64,000 nt of DNA from Diphasiastrum complanatum (taxonomy: Eukaryota; Streptophyta; Lycopodiopsida; Lycopodiales; Lycopodiaceae): NCBI GenBank assembly GCA_029204225.1, contig MU832105.1:23114-87113 (forward strand), written 5' to 3'. Of this stretch, positions 1 to 16,600 are shown in pieces. The translations under genes were made by a program, and so were the position numbers. The notes beneath the pieces were generated by a model, which did not search any database, was not told the origin of the DNA, and worked only from the letters and a program-made list of their open reading frames with translations. Position 1 is the stretch's first letter. The number at the start of each line of letters is the position of its first letter.

Positions 1-1452
1 TAGCATTAAATAAGTAGAACTTGTGCAAGTTGTACTTGATGGATTGTTGGATGAGCATGCTAACCTTGTTCAAAGCTTTGCAATACAAAAAAATTTGCCA
101 AGCATGGTGGATTTGCAAGAAGTGTTGGTGAATAAAAAGCATAGGGAGGTGGATCTACATCAACATCTCATGATGGAGAAGAGGCTATGTTCATCAAAGG
201 CAAATTCAAGGGCAAAGGAAAAAGCAAGTGGTTTAAAGGACAAGATCATGGTGAGTCTTCTTCTTTTGATAAGAAGAAAGATAGGTCGAAATTGAAGTGC
301 TTTTATTGTGGCACCAAGGGGCATTTTGCTAGTGATTGCTACAAGAAGAAGAGAGATCAAGAAGAAAAGCAAGGCAATTTCACTTTTGATGAGGATGGTA
401 TTGGTGATCAAAACTCAAACGATGATATGTTTTTGATGTCTTCTTGTTTCCTAACCAATGATGGAGATATTGATCCATGGTGGATTGATAGTGGAGAAAT
501 ATTCCATATGACATGTCACAAAGAGTACATCACTTCTTTGGTGTCTTATGAAGGAGAAAAGAAGGTCATCAACATGGCCAATGGAGGTGAAACTGTTATC
601 AAGGAAATTGATCCTATTCCTATTTTTTTCTCTCATCCACAAATAGGTATGTTCATTTGAAAAATGTTTTGTTCATACCTTCCATTACTAAGAATGTGCT
701 TAGTGTGTGTCAAATGGTTGGCAAAGGGCTCAAAGTGAAATTTGATGGTGATTCTTGTTTGGTCAAAAGGAATGGAGCCTTGATTGCTCAAGGGAAGAGA
801 CAAGGTGAGCCCTACAAACTTGATGGATTTGTTGGTTCTAACCATGGTGGTTTGAAGGCAAAGAAGCAGGTAGGTGAGCTTTGTTCAATGTCAAAGTCAC
901 AAAGGTTGTCTTATTCTAGATCTAGCTCAAGATCTAAGATGCCTTTTCATTGAGTAAATTTGGATTTGCATTGTACTACTTCTTTGAGTATTGGAGGAGC
1001 AAAGATGTTTGTGACGTGCATTGATGACTTTAGTAGGACTTATCTTCTAAAGTGTGAGGATGAAGTATTTGATGTCTTTCTCAAGTTCAAGAATGTTGTG
1101 GAGAGTCAATTCAACATGAAGACAAAGTGCTTAAGTTTGGCAAATGAAAACCTATCAACCGTAGTTCAAAAAGGTTTGTGTGGCACATGGGATCAAGAGG
1201 GAGCTTTCAAACTCAAAGGTTCTATATAATGTGGAAGAAAGAAAGATCAATCAAGTTTTTGAAAGAGCTAAATCCATGAGGATGAATGCAAATCTTCCTA
1301 AGTCATTTTGGGGTGAAGCCTTGATGTGTGCTAACTTTGTTTGCAATACGTACTCAAATGAAGACTTGGATGGTAAGAGTTCATTTGAAGTTCTTTACGT
1401 AGAAAATCAACATCTACTTGATGAAAGAGATGCCAACTCACCAAGATCTTGA
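1..1452 (+). mobile_element. Decayed Ty1/copia gag-pol fragment
   Basis: This is the remains of a copia retrotransposon reading left to right and spread over several frames. Gag-like sequence occupies about 23-180, then a frameshift leads to a basic stretch and a CCHC zinc knuckle (CFYCGTKGHFASDC, about 298-340). The protease active-site region follows (WWIDSGE, about 480-500; copia elements normally have DSGA). The GAG-pre-integrase region (about 657-840) and integrase pieces with FVTCIDDFSRTY (about 1005-1045) and LPKSFWGEAL (about 1293-1325) come next. RT and RNase H are absent. The frame changes at about 180, 657, 960 and 1230 show it is a pseudogene. The 5' end lies outside the window. 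Confidence 0.85.
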
Positions 1453-1635
1453 TCAAACATCAAATATATGAAATAATAAAGAAGTTGTCCGTACAATAAC
1501 AGTAAGGTACTGTATTTCACACGTGTGGATCCAATACATAACATAAAATTGCATTCTACACACAAAATTGCATGATATCAACACTATAGTGCACCAATGG
1601 ATAGATGAACCCAAGAGAACTCATGTATAAGCATG

Positions 1636-4313
<2,678 letters not shown>

Positions 4314-4544
4314 CTATGCTGAAATTGTTCGTCCTAGCAAACCAGAATTATTTCTTGACCCACTTTTTGTCAACGCTGATCTTTCCAATGAAGATATGAA
4401 CTTGCGTAAGTGACGAATATATTGTGGATAGAGCTCAAGATCACAGTGACCACCTCCTTTCAGCCAGAGTGGCTCATACTTATTCTTGCAAAGATCCCAT
4501 AGCTGCTTACCATGTGAGCAATCCACCACTTCATCTCTAGTTCC
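4314..4544 (-). CDS. ABHD17: ABHD17 exon 5 (residues 209-284, catalytic Asp and His, stop)
   Basis: Begins [12 protein letters not shown] after a TTGTAG acceptor and contains [11 protein letters not shown] with the catalytic His. It ends at the stop at 4314-4316. Confidence 0.93.
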   Translation of the reverse strand, partial: GTRDEVVDCSHGKQLWDLCKNKYEPLWLKGGGHCDLELYPQYIRHLRKFISSLERSALTKSGSRNNSGLLGRTISA

Positions 4545-7500
4545 CTACAAGGCAGGAAACATCAAAGCAGTGAGATTATGTTATAGTCATACATAGAAAT
4601 GAACAATGATCATGATAATGTAGCAGTGTACATGTTGAAGTTGAAAAGAAAAAATATTTATGTGTTAACCATATTCAAACATCAATCCAGATGGATCATG
4701 GGAATTAAAAGAATCGATCATGAATGAGAACTTCAATGCATACATGATATACATGCCAAGTTAACGTTTCCAACAAAGTTCAAATCAGCAAATTCACCAA
4801 TTCAATCGAGCTCGAAACTGGAACCCAATTTTTCAAATGGTAGAATCAGATTTATGAAAAGGAAGCAATAAAACCATTATGTTAAGTACATTGTACAGGA
4901 AAACAATAACAATAGCTGGTTTATGGTACACAGTACAGACAACATATACAGAATGCAGACTACAATTACCTGAGTCTTCATTCCTTAAAATCTGTACACT
5001 AATTCCAATTATTGGTAATATGCTAAACCATACATGTACATTCCAAGTAAGCTAGAAATTAAAAGAGAAGTCAGAAAAGTGAATTCTTGTTAGAAATGAT
5101 ACGCTTTCATTTTGGTCTTATAGCCTAACCCCTTCACAAACTCACTAAAAAGAGGATGAGATTCCATTAAAACAAGAAAGAATAAAATGCCTTTGATGCT
5201 TTAAAGCATGCCCTTATGATAGGACCCGTCCTTATCATTCTCAACCTATGTAAACCCTTTTTTGCAGAAGTGGATACAAGTGTTGATTTCGTAGGAGCAT
5301 TATAAAACCAAGGCGGCCATGTCGTTGTCTACGAGAGTAGAAAACTTCAAGGGGTAAAAAATACAGTATGACATATACAAGAAAGGACTTTTAGCTGTTC
5401 TAGATGCCCTTAAGCTATGGAAACACTACTTCTTAGGAAATAATTTCTTCATTAAGATGGTTCATCAAAGCCTTAGATACTTTTTCACCAAACAATATCC
5501 AAGAAAAACATCTTAAATGGCCAACTACCTTATTACCTTGCATTTTCAAATGATCCATCACCCAGAGAAGGACAATAAAGCTGCTAACGCATTGTCAAGA
5601 GTAACAAAGTTAACCACATATCTATAACCTATCACAAAGACTTTACTCTCATCAAAGCTACATATGCTAGAGCTCCGAACTTGAAACATATCTTTGAGAT
5701 TCTATAGAAAAATCAAGGCCATAAAGACTATATCTTGAAAGATGGATATTTAACCAAAGAGAAGGAATTAGTATACGCATGACCATTAGAACTAGGAACC
5801 TACAAGAAAGTCACAATCCTCCTTAATGTTGACATAGGGGAATACCTTCTACACTTCAAGCTTTAAACAGGTTCTTTTATTGGCCTACCATGCACTGAAA
5901 TATCAAACATTATGTAAATGAATGTTTAGTATGGCACATAACAAGGACAAGCAAGGATTCTAAATCTCCATGACTGCTTCATCCTTTACCTACCCCTGAA
6001 TCCCCATGGGAAAAGAATGCCATGGACTTTCTCTCTAGGCTACCTAAGACCAAGAATGGAAATGAAATGATTTGGACTATCATTGATAGGCTCAATAAAC
6101 AAGCCCATTTCATTCCATGTAAGAAAAAGCTTCAAGCTCCTAAAGCCACTCACTTATTTATATCTCACATCTTTAAGTTTCACAGTTTGCCCAAGAGCAT
6201 TGTATATGACAAAGATAAAAGATTCACCAGTAACTTCTAAAGAGTCCTCTTCGACAACTTGGGGACTACTCTCAAGTTTTTATCCTCTATCCACACTCAA
6301 ATTGATGGTCAAAATGAGATTTCAAATCGAACCATTATATACCTAATAAGAAGCTATTTGAGTGACCAAAAGAGTCAATGGGAACATTACCTCTCCATTC
6401 TAGAGTTTGCATATAATTACACAGTCCACTCATCCACTAGCAAGGCAACTTTGAAGTCATTTACGGAAAAGCTATTTTACCTCCTACTTTAAAAACCAAA
6501 GAAACCTTTTTTGCCTCAGACAAATTTGTGCACAACTATCGATTTTGAAAGGTTCAATGTGTTCGTTGACGGCAACTCTTTATGCATCGAAAGGGTAAAT
6601 AATATTGGCTTAATTCCCAAGAAAAAGCAATCACTTCTTCCATTCTCACAAAGTTTTATATATAATGAAATTTCTTTATGATTGAATATGTGAAGTGCTC
6701 ATTAAGATGAAACAGTTATCACCATATTCAAATGATATTTGATTAATGTATGAACTTGTTAGTCTAATGTGCATGTACAAGTGCATCAATACCTATAGCC
6801 AAGAGATTTACTTATGAGATTGTCTTTATGCTAACAATATGATAAAGATGTGCAAGTTCTACAACTAGTACTTGAAGATTTGTGAACTTAGAAAACATAT
6901 CGAAATGGTATGCTTTGACATCTAATCTTTCTTTAAGGGTATGTGGACGTATTTGAGGAAGTGCTTGAAGGACAAAAACAAGAAATTGAAAGCTTGTTGA
7001 GCTTAAGAAGGGCACCTTAAGGAGGCTTTATCATCACACCCCTTAACTCTCTCGGCCATGATTGAGAATGAATAATTCTTAGAAAATAAGGCCTAGAATT
7101 GATGATTATTTTGAAAGATTAGATGGACATATACTAAACCTCTCCCTTGGAAAGAATTTACTCGGGGTGAATTCCCAAGTTATAATAAGGAGATTCGAAT
7201 TTGAAAATGGCTAACTTCAAAAGTTAGGCCAACTAGTTTTGCCATGTCTTCAATAACTTAGCTACCTTGAGACCCTAAGACGCCTAGGAAAATGCGCCCT
7301 CCTCCTCTCTCTCTCTCTTTACTCTCCACAACTGCCACTCAACTCTTCACCATTCTTACCCCTAAATCACTTGGAGTCTCCCCACACCTCACACACTTAA
7401 CCTTGACACCTCACCCCCTTTGGCAAGCTTCACCCTTGTTTTTAAATATGAGAGTGCACCCTCCTACCTTGGCTATTCTCCTTCATGATGCCTAGCTTGC

Positions 7501-7604
7501 TCGCCTAGTGTTTGTGGTTGTTGTCTTTGTGTAGGTGCTTTAAAGAAGGAGCTTGGAGCTATGGCATAAGGAGACGATGTCAATTTGATGGGAGGCTCTT
7601 GGAC

Positions 7605-7695
<91 letters not shown>

Positions 7696-10600
7696 GGACT
7701 CTACTGGCAGAGTTTGATATCATACTGGCAGAGTTTGCCTTACCACCACTGATTGTCGAGGCTATATTTCGGATTATCACATTCATTCATAGAGTCTCGG
7801 AGCTTGATTCATCCAGATATGTTGCTACAGCTTTCACATCCTCTCACACTCTAGCTAGTCAGCAGGCTAAGTCCTCATGGTTTCAGTGTGTTTCTGACCT
7901 TTTGAGTAGGTGGGGTTTATCTATATCTGATCTCCCGAATGGGACACACGCATATATCCCCCAGCAGATTTACAGAGCTTACATCAGCACAGTGTGGTCT
8001 CACCCAGATCCAGCACGGGTCAAGCTTCATTTTTATCACACTCATCTTCTTCAGCTTGATGTTTCCGGGCTTCCCATTTGGCCGGGTTATTTGTCTCAGA
8101 CGTTATCTTTCGGCCTGCGTTACCGTCTTGGTCAATTTAGGGTCTCTTCTCACCAGCTTGCTATTGAGACAGGCAGATACACAGACACACCTCGACCGCT
8201 ACGGATTTGTCAGTGCTGCTCTTTACAAGAGATTGAGGATGAGTTCCATTTTATTTTCCGATGTCCAGCCTACTATGAGATCAGAGGCAGATACCATTGC
8301 TTATACAAAGATACTCCACTTACACTTGCTTCTTTCCTTGCCTTCTCAGATGCGAGATGTGTTGGTTTATTATTGCGAGAGATGTTTACTTTGAGATCTT
8401 CCTTTTTATTGGATGTTTCTGATGTGGATCATAGCCAGTCCCACATTACGCACTTTTTCTAGAAGAGGGATAGAGATGAGACTTCTGACAGTGAGATAGA
8501 CATTCCAATACGACGACCGAAGCTCCAGCATCCTCTTCGCTCCTCCAGGCCCAGGGTTCTTCACCGGAGGCCAACACCTGCTTCTCACCATATCACACAG
8601 TTTTTTATATCCACTCAGCTAGTTAGCTAGCTTATTTCAGTTTTCTCTTTCCCTCTGTGTAGCTGGTGGTTAAGCTACTGATATTGTACCCTCAACAGAG
8701 CTGGAGGTTAAGCTTTGTTTTTCTCTCTGTTTTCTAGTGCTGGTTTAGCTGCTAGGAATAAGTCCTACGTGGACAATGCTCCTTCTTTGTTGATGTATTT
8801 TCTACTTGTCTTATGTGCCCTCGAGTACTTGACAGACATTAATATAGTAATTCTAATTCTAATTCTACTATATGGTTATTACGTTTTATTCGCTCTTCGA
8901 AACATTATGAAATGATTTTTCCCTTATGGTACTAAACCAACATAAATGCCTTACCTTGCTAAACTAAGCAATGATAACCGAAACGATCTTGCTCTTTTTT
9001 AGAGGTTCTGTAAATCGAGCTCTGAAGTATTATGAAGATGATTCTATGGCAGAGGATACGAATACTTGCTTGCAAGATGAATGACGTTTTATTAACACCT
9101 TTCTAAAAACTACAACACTCTTATCAAAAAATGCACTGTCATTAACCCATTATTCTCGGTTTGAAATCATTAGTACATAAGGAGGTTTTCGCTTAAAAGC
9201 AGTTGGAGATGGGTAGCTCACAAGAAATCTCTTCGCCTCGAAACCAGGTATGAAGCTATACGAGGTAACTCCGATATGAATGGTTTTTCTCACCCAACAC
9301 TTAAAGACGATTCATGCACACATGAGGGACTCCAAGATATGCTAAATAAAAGTTGTTGTAGCACAAGCGCGAGCTAAGCATTATGCGAATAAAACCCGTG
9401 CCTTTAATTTGATAAGGATTTATGTACGATACTTATAACAAGGATAGGATTTAAAAAGCGGCTTTTCTAGTATGCTATGTACTTAGGAAGAGCTTGGCCT
9501 TGAAGTGCTTGTATGGCATGGATTTGCCCAAGCCATAAGGTGCTTGGACTCCCATCGATTCTCGTGGGAGTTCCTGGGACTAGTATGGCACGGATCTGCC
9601 CTAGTACCTAGCACCGATGCCGAAGCCAAGTCTCTTTTCATCTGTGTATAGCAAGATGGCTTCTTACGTGTAGTATGCTAATATGAATCTAATACATTCC
9701 TTTTGCTCTTGTACTGATCCAAATGGCATCTGCCCTGATACGGTTTGTGTTATAGGACAGGATGTATTGCTAACTTTGAATTTCATGTTTGGGAAGATTG
9801 GACGTATTAATTTTAGTTGCAATCAAGCTGATAAGGTAGTGAACCTTGTTTCGGACATGGATAACAACTGATGCTCAGCTATGACACCTGTCTTCCTCAC
9901 GTAACTAACTCATGTCTTTCTCTCTCTCTCTGCACTCATCATCTCATCAGCTTCACAGTCTGGGCTATCACTTGTCATACTATTACAGGCTCATTTCTTG
10001 GAGATGGATGACGTGGGGACCCCAGTTCTACCACGTAGATTCTGGATTATCCCATGGCTTGAGATTCACACTGGGTCAGCTACGAGTCTCATCACATCAG
10101 CTTGAGATTGAGATTGAACGTTTCCATGGTGTCCCACGTGAGGAGAGGATCTGTCAGTTATGTTTAATGTCTGAGGTGGAGTCAGAGGAGCACTTTTTGT
10201 TTAGATGTCTAGTCTATCTCTCTAGTCTATTACGAGATCAGAGGGAGATACCATTGCCTTTTCAGAGAGACTCATGTCACACTGCGGTCCCTTATAGCAT
10301 ACGATGATCCGAGATGTGTCACACTTATGATCAGAGAGATGTTTTTACTGCAACATGACCTACACCAACCATCTGTTCACCTTGATGCATAGCTCCAGAT
10401 CATATCGTATTTCTCCCACAGGAGCTTGCGGGCTATCACCTATTCAAATAATAACCCACTCACTCATACACTCGGCCTACCATTTTGGAACCACTCTTAA
10501 GCTCTCATACTCAAAAGGTTCCATATTGGATAAAAGAAACCATTGCCTTTTCAGAGAGACTCATGTCACACTGTGGTCCCTTATAGCATATGATGATCCG

Positions 10601-13600
10601 AGATGTGTCGCACTTATGATCAGAGAGATGTTTTTACTGCAACATGACCTACACCAACCATCTGTTCACCTTGATGCATAGCTCCAGATCATATCGTATT
10701 TCTCCCACAGGAGCTTGCGGGCTATCACCTATTCAAATAATAACCCACTCACTCATACACTCGGCCTACTACCATTTTGGAACCACTCTTAAGCTCTCAT
10801 ACTCAAAAGGTTCCATATTGGATAAAAGAAACCCAGAACCAGTTGCATGCATGCATTATCCACTTCCAAGGCTTTGAATTTCTTCATTATCCTTGCCAAA
10901 ACCATTGCACGAACCTGTTCTCCACTCCATTCTTCTTGCACGTAAACCCTTTTGAGCTCTCTACCCTTACATGTATGCATAACCGATGTCTATCTAACTA
11001 TTTTCCATTGTTTTGATAGTCTAGAATTGTGATTTGCATGTCAAGTTAAAAAAAGGTTGGCTTTTGCTTTCATCTAAATTTTGTATTCATTTCTAGGATT
11101 GCCAAACCTTAGCAAGTATTTAAAATTACCAAATCCTTGTTTATGTGATTGGGTTTTGCCAATTGGTCTAACATAATAAGGGTTTTCCTTCCATAGGTGG
11201 GTTTTCTTGACCCCTCATCACTTCTCTATGCGATACTTGATGTGATTGTTTGGTATAGATTTTTCAATCTATTTATCTATTTGATGTCAAATTTCCTAGA
11301 ATTCCATTGTTATTTATGAAGAATTGAGTAAAACTCAAGGATAGATTTGCATGCAAGTCAAGTTTAAATTTTGTGAGTCTAAATCTAGTAAAAAACCTTA
11401 CCTTGGAGTTCACACATTGTGGTTCAAGGTAAACCACCCAAGTCACACACAACTTGGATTTCTTACCATTGGCACACAAACATTGCAATGCCCTAAATAC
11501 TTTTTCTAGATGCCCTCTATGGTAAGGAAATGACTTATTGTAGACTAGCATGTCATCAATAAATTAACGGTGAACTTACAAATATCATCCCTAAATAAGT
11601 AGTTCATTAGCATTATATACGTAACTGGACCGTTAGCCAATCCAAAGACATGACTAAAAACTCATAATGTCCAAGCCAACTACAAAACGTTGTCTTCGAC
11701 ACATAATGCTCCATAATATGAACCTTATGATAGCCACTTTTAAGATTGATCTTGCTAAATACCTTTGCTCCATGCAATGCATCCAACAATTTGAAGCATA
11801 GGATGCATATTCCACATCATAGTCTTATTTGTGGCATGATAATCTACACACATTCCTCTTCCTTAAGGCTGACCCTATAAGGAGGTTGACAGACAAATCC
11901 TGCCTCTGGAACCAGCTGAATCCTGTGTTCCACATTTCTACTAGGGAATAACCCGGCCGGGTTGTCCTAAATGGGAACATACATAAACTCCTGCCCAATA
12001 GACTCATCTAGAGCTCGAAGTTCACTATGCTCTAGTGCAAATGCGGATGTTGTCTCAAGAGATTGCAATGCAAAAATATGCTCACTTATTTGATATAAAA
12101 TGCAACACATTACTATGCACTTGCCTATCTACCTTTTTATAACTTGAAACATGAGATTCATCGACAATGTCATTTGCATTCAAAAGACGTAAGTACAAAC
12201 ACTCAAAACCTTATTTCTTTAATTGCAAGGCAGAAACAAGAGGGCCATCAGGCAACTTCCTTTCGCATGTCAAGCTATGGGACAAACGCCCATGCAAGAA
12301 CTTATTTACATGACTAACAAAATCTATTGTTGGTTGCCTAGCCACATGCCAAAGGTTACCCAGCATGGCATCAAATTGTTCATGGTTCAATCAAGTTTTG
12401 CTTCCAATATTTCATTTGACACTAATCAACCCACAAATCTAGCCAATTGACAAAATTTGTGTAATGCTTTAGTTAATAAGGAAGAGTTAAGGAAATTAAT
12501 TTATGCCAATTGGCAGTTGTGAAAAGACTTAATGGACATAAAAACTTTCAGACAGCAGAGTTCTGAGAGAACATCTGATTTAGTAAGCTTCTGAACATTT
12601 GAAACTACTGTCAAGTTGTACTTGATTCTGATTAATTACAAGCTGGCAATCATTCCAGAACAAAATTTTCTCTCACTCTTTTCAGGGAACAAACTATTAT
12701 ACATGATACTAAAGATTGGTTATATAGGCCAAGAGAAAACAGAGATCGAAGCCTCAAAAGAATACAAAAGCTGGAGCGTAAGTGAGAAGCAGCATGGCAT
12801 TGCAGATATTACATCAGCTCAGGAAACTCTCCCTGCTTAGAGTATTGAACGGTTATGAAAAATGTAAAACTATATGACTTTAGCATGCTTGGGCTCTCAA
12901 AATGTAACCTGATACATCAACTTTTTCAAAAAATTAAGAAAAGCTTAATAGACTTACATGCATCACAAGAATAGGGCAGTTCACTTGTCCAATTTTATCA
13001 ATGTTCTGCAAAAAACCCAAGAAATCTGCATGTGTCAACAATCCAGACAACCTCTATTTGTATTACTGCAAGCATGCAATAACTTTAAGCTTTCCTTAAT
13101 CAACAAAGAAATGACCCAACTTTTGACAAATTCATCACCTTGTAAATATCAAACCAGTAAGTGCGCTTCACTGGATACATAACTCTCAATCCTGACAATA
13201 TTGCACTATGGAGGACCACAGCTTTTAATCTGGGCAACCGAGCTGCTAAATCCAGAGTTGGGCCACTACCAACAGACTGGCCGTAAAGAACTACATCTTC
13301 CTCTCGAGTTCCATATTCACGCTCTAAACACTCATATGCTGCTGTTATGTCAGCATAGGTGTTTACCTCACTTGGCTGTAGAGAAAAACATAAAGAAAAG
13401 AGGTGACAACCAAAATTTTGACAATGAAGATACTCTCTGATTGAGAAAATTGCACATTAGGCATACCTTCGTTAGTATTGTTCCTAAAAAAAAGCTCGTA
13501 GCTTTGCTTGATCCATTGAACATTGCAATGGACTTCGGAAGTGTATAGAGGGTTAAAAAAATGGCACTCTACCTTCCCTGTGGAAGCTCCATATCCTGAA

Positions 13601-16600
13601 TAATCGTACCTGAAAAAAAGGCCAAGAAGGTTTTCAGGCATAAAGGTCACAGCCATTTCTTCAAAATGTGAGATAGGGCTTGCTGTGAAGTCAGTACAAA
13701 ATCGGCACAACTATGCATTTCGTCTGAGTGAAACCCAGATTCTGAAACCTTGACAAATGCATATATTTGGCAAGATTTAGCTGGAGAATACTTGAAAGGC
13801 ATGATAAATCATTTTATTGAGCACAGACAAAGGACAGTATGAAAGTCAGTAGCATCAGATTTTGCGTTATATCTGAGCTGAGAATGTCCATTTACATAGC
13901 ATAAAAGAAGCCTCCAGTTCATACGAGTCTTCATAAGTGCAAAGAACACAAGTCTTAGATGGAAAAGACTTTAGGAATTTTCATAAATGACCCTTGGTGG
14001 TAGATCTCACTAGAACCACCAATGAGCCAATTGCACAGAATTTTTTACAAGTGAGAATCATCAAATAGCGTACTTTACGACTTTGATAACATCAAGAACA
14101 AGAACCCAAACATCAATGAATTTTAAACCATTTATTTGATGAAGTGCAAACTAGAATACCAAACTATATATCTATTTGTGAAATTAGAATATATCCAATT
14201 TCACAAATTTATATAGAGAAGTCAGTGATGTCATAAGGTAAACCTTAGAAACAATATACGAGCAACTCAAAAAGTCAAAGGATCAAAGTCAAAACAACAA
14301 TAAAAAATTTAATAAACAAAAAATCTTAGCCAAATAGCATTGCTTATGTCTCATCAATACCCAAGCATAAGTTACTAACTGGGTTTCGAAAGAATCCGGA
14401 TTCTCTTGGGTAGACCCAGTGTTGACTAAGAAGCAAAAGACAATCAATAAGAAGAAAGAAAAAATAATAATAATTTAAATAAAATGAGATTCAAAAATAA
14501 AATCTATAAATTAAATCTAATTAAATATAAAATAAAAACAAAACATAAAATGAAAATAAATAAGAACGAGGATCATAATGTGTATACGAGTTACTAAAAC
14601 AAAGACAAAATACTAGAAACAAAGTGGGCTCCTTAGCTCCCCACTTTTCTGGATTCTATGATTAATCATCTTAAAGATACCATAAGCTGAAACACCAAAG
14701 ATAAAACCAAAAGAGTCTAAAACAGTTCGAACTTTTCTCATGATTTTCTTAAATGTGTAACCCTTATGGAGTAACAAAATGATTAGATTGCTTGACTGGT
14801 CTACAAAAGCATCTCTACTAGTACAAAGACGAGAAAACCTATAGAATTGAGAAGTGATCACTCCATATTTAACAGAATCTGAAATATTTGAAGAAATATG
14901 AGGCATGCGAATTATGTTCAAGTTACTAATTTCTGGCTGCAGCCTTTTATCAAAAATAGCAACCAATAAACCGGACCTACCCTGGCTTATAGAAAGGTCT
15001 AAAAAATTGCACTTATCATCACTAGTTGTACGATTAAGTTCAGATGAGTCTTTAGGATAGATTCCTCCACCAAAAACGTTAGGGTCTTTATATACAAAAC
15101 TACCAAAATTAGGAAGATCAGGAACAAATAAGTCATCAATATATCTTCTAACATGAGTTAATTTATGCAATAAGATGGGACAAGTACCACAAGAAACTAA
15201 TCTTTGCATAAATTCAAATTCATAAGAGAAAAGATAAAAGTTAGCTAGATGAACAGCACAAATAGTACCCATGGGAATACCTATCTTTTGTTGAAAAAGC
15301 GAATCACCTAGAGAAATATGCAAGTTATCCAAGAGAAAGTGCAGCCAAGAACAAACATCTTCAACATCAACTATTTTAGTAAATCTTTTCTTTGAATCGA
15401 CATCTTGATTTTTGTTCTTAAGCCAACAAAACTCAAAATGCAAAGCACAAGCATACGTTGGGTCTTTTCTTCTAAAGTACGAGAGGAGTTGAGAAACTTT
15501 ATTACTTCTATAATACCTACAGAATCGTTTAAAATCCAATTACAACTAACAGGAACATCTGCATCCTTAAGTAAGTTTATCCAAAGCTCATTAATAGAAG
15601 GAAGCAACGCTTTGAAGCAACTACTTAGCCACTTAGAAAGGTCAGTCAACGTAGTTTTATGGGCTGCTGCAATAAACCTAGGCCTTTTAGGAACTGTATG
15701 AAATTTCCATGCAGCACAAAGGGAGCCATATATAGAAGATACAAAGGAAAACATAAGAAAAGCATAAAAAATTGATTGAAAAGTTATCACGAAACAACAA
15801 GAACTTTAGTTTTGATTCGTAAAAAAGTAGATTAGTTATAGGGGCAGGTGCACCTCCCAAAATATGCCAAAATAAAATAAAAATAAAACATACAGCTGGC
15901 CACTACTTGGACAAATAATAATGAAGAATTTGCATCTCTCTTCTCTATCTAATTGTGCGCTCATATTTTCAGTAAACTTCCTATTTTCTCTGCTAGAGGT
16001 TCAAAAATCAATACTTTGTAAAACTAACATTCTATACTTGGACTTCCTTTTCTGACCTAATCAATTCCACTTTTGAACTACAGCTGATCAGCCGAACATC
16101 ATATAGTAAGGACCTTGGCAATTCTTACTATACATGTTGTATGAGGTCATGTTGTAAATCCATTTAATTCTTCTAAACCTAAGATTAGGCTCAAAGTCAA
16201 GCAGCATGCCTATGGTGGCACTTTGGGGAAGGAGGGGAGCCATAGAGGGATTCGGAAATCCTTCGATCTCAAATTCTAATAATAAAGATGACACCAACAA
16301 CCTCTCCCTGGAGGAGGAAGAGGACATCCTCAAAGGGAAATACCCCACCTTGAATGGTTAGCTGAAAGAAAGCTTCCAATGTCGTTTCTAAAGGTTTAGG
16401 AACCTCTTTACTCATGATCACAAGAATGGGAGTTGCATCAAATGATCGCTTGTGAAACTTCCAACCAAACACATGCTTGGGCAATTTTGCCCACTCCTTT
16501 ATCATAATACTAGATGGTGAACCATGCTATTTAGACCTAGAATTACTTAAAATATCTTATCATTATTTGGCATGGCATTAACCATAGTGTTTATCAAGAT

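Noticed and set aside
7512-7694. Start of the 316-codon frame as the N terminus of a gene
   Set aside because: The frame reaches the LINE-like region only by reading through the CT repeat. The coding similarity begins after it.
9350-9440. Gypsy integrase-like phrase [13 protein letters not shown]
   Set aside because: Only about 15 residues match, which is too little for a feature.
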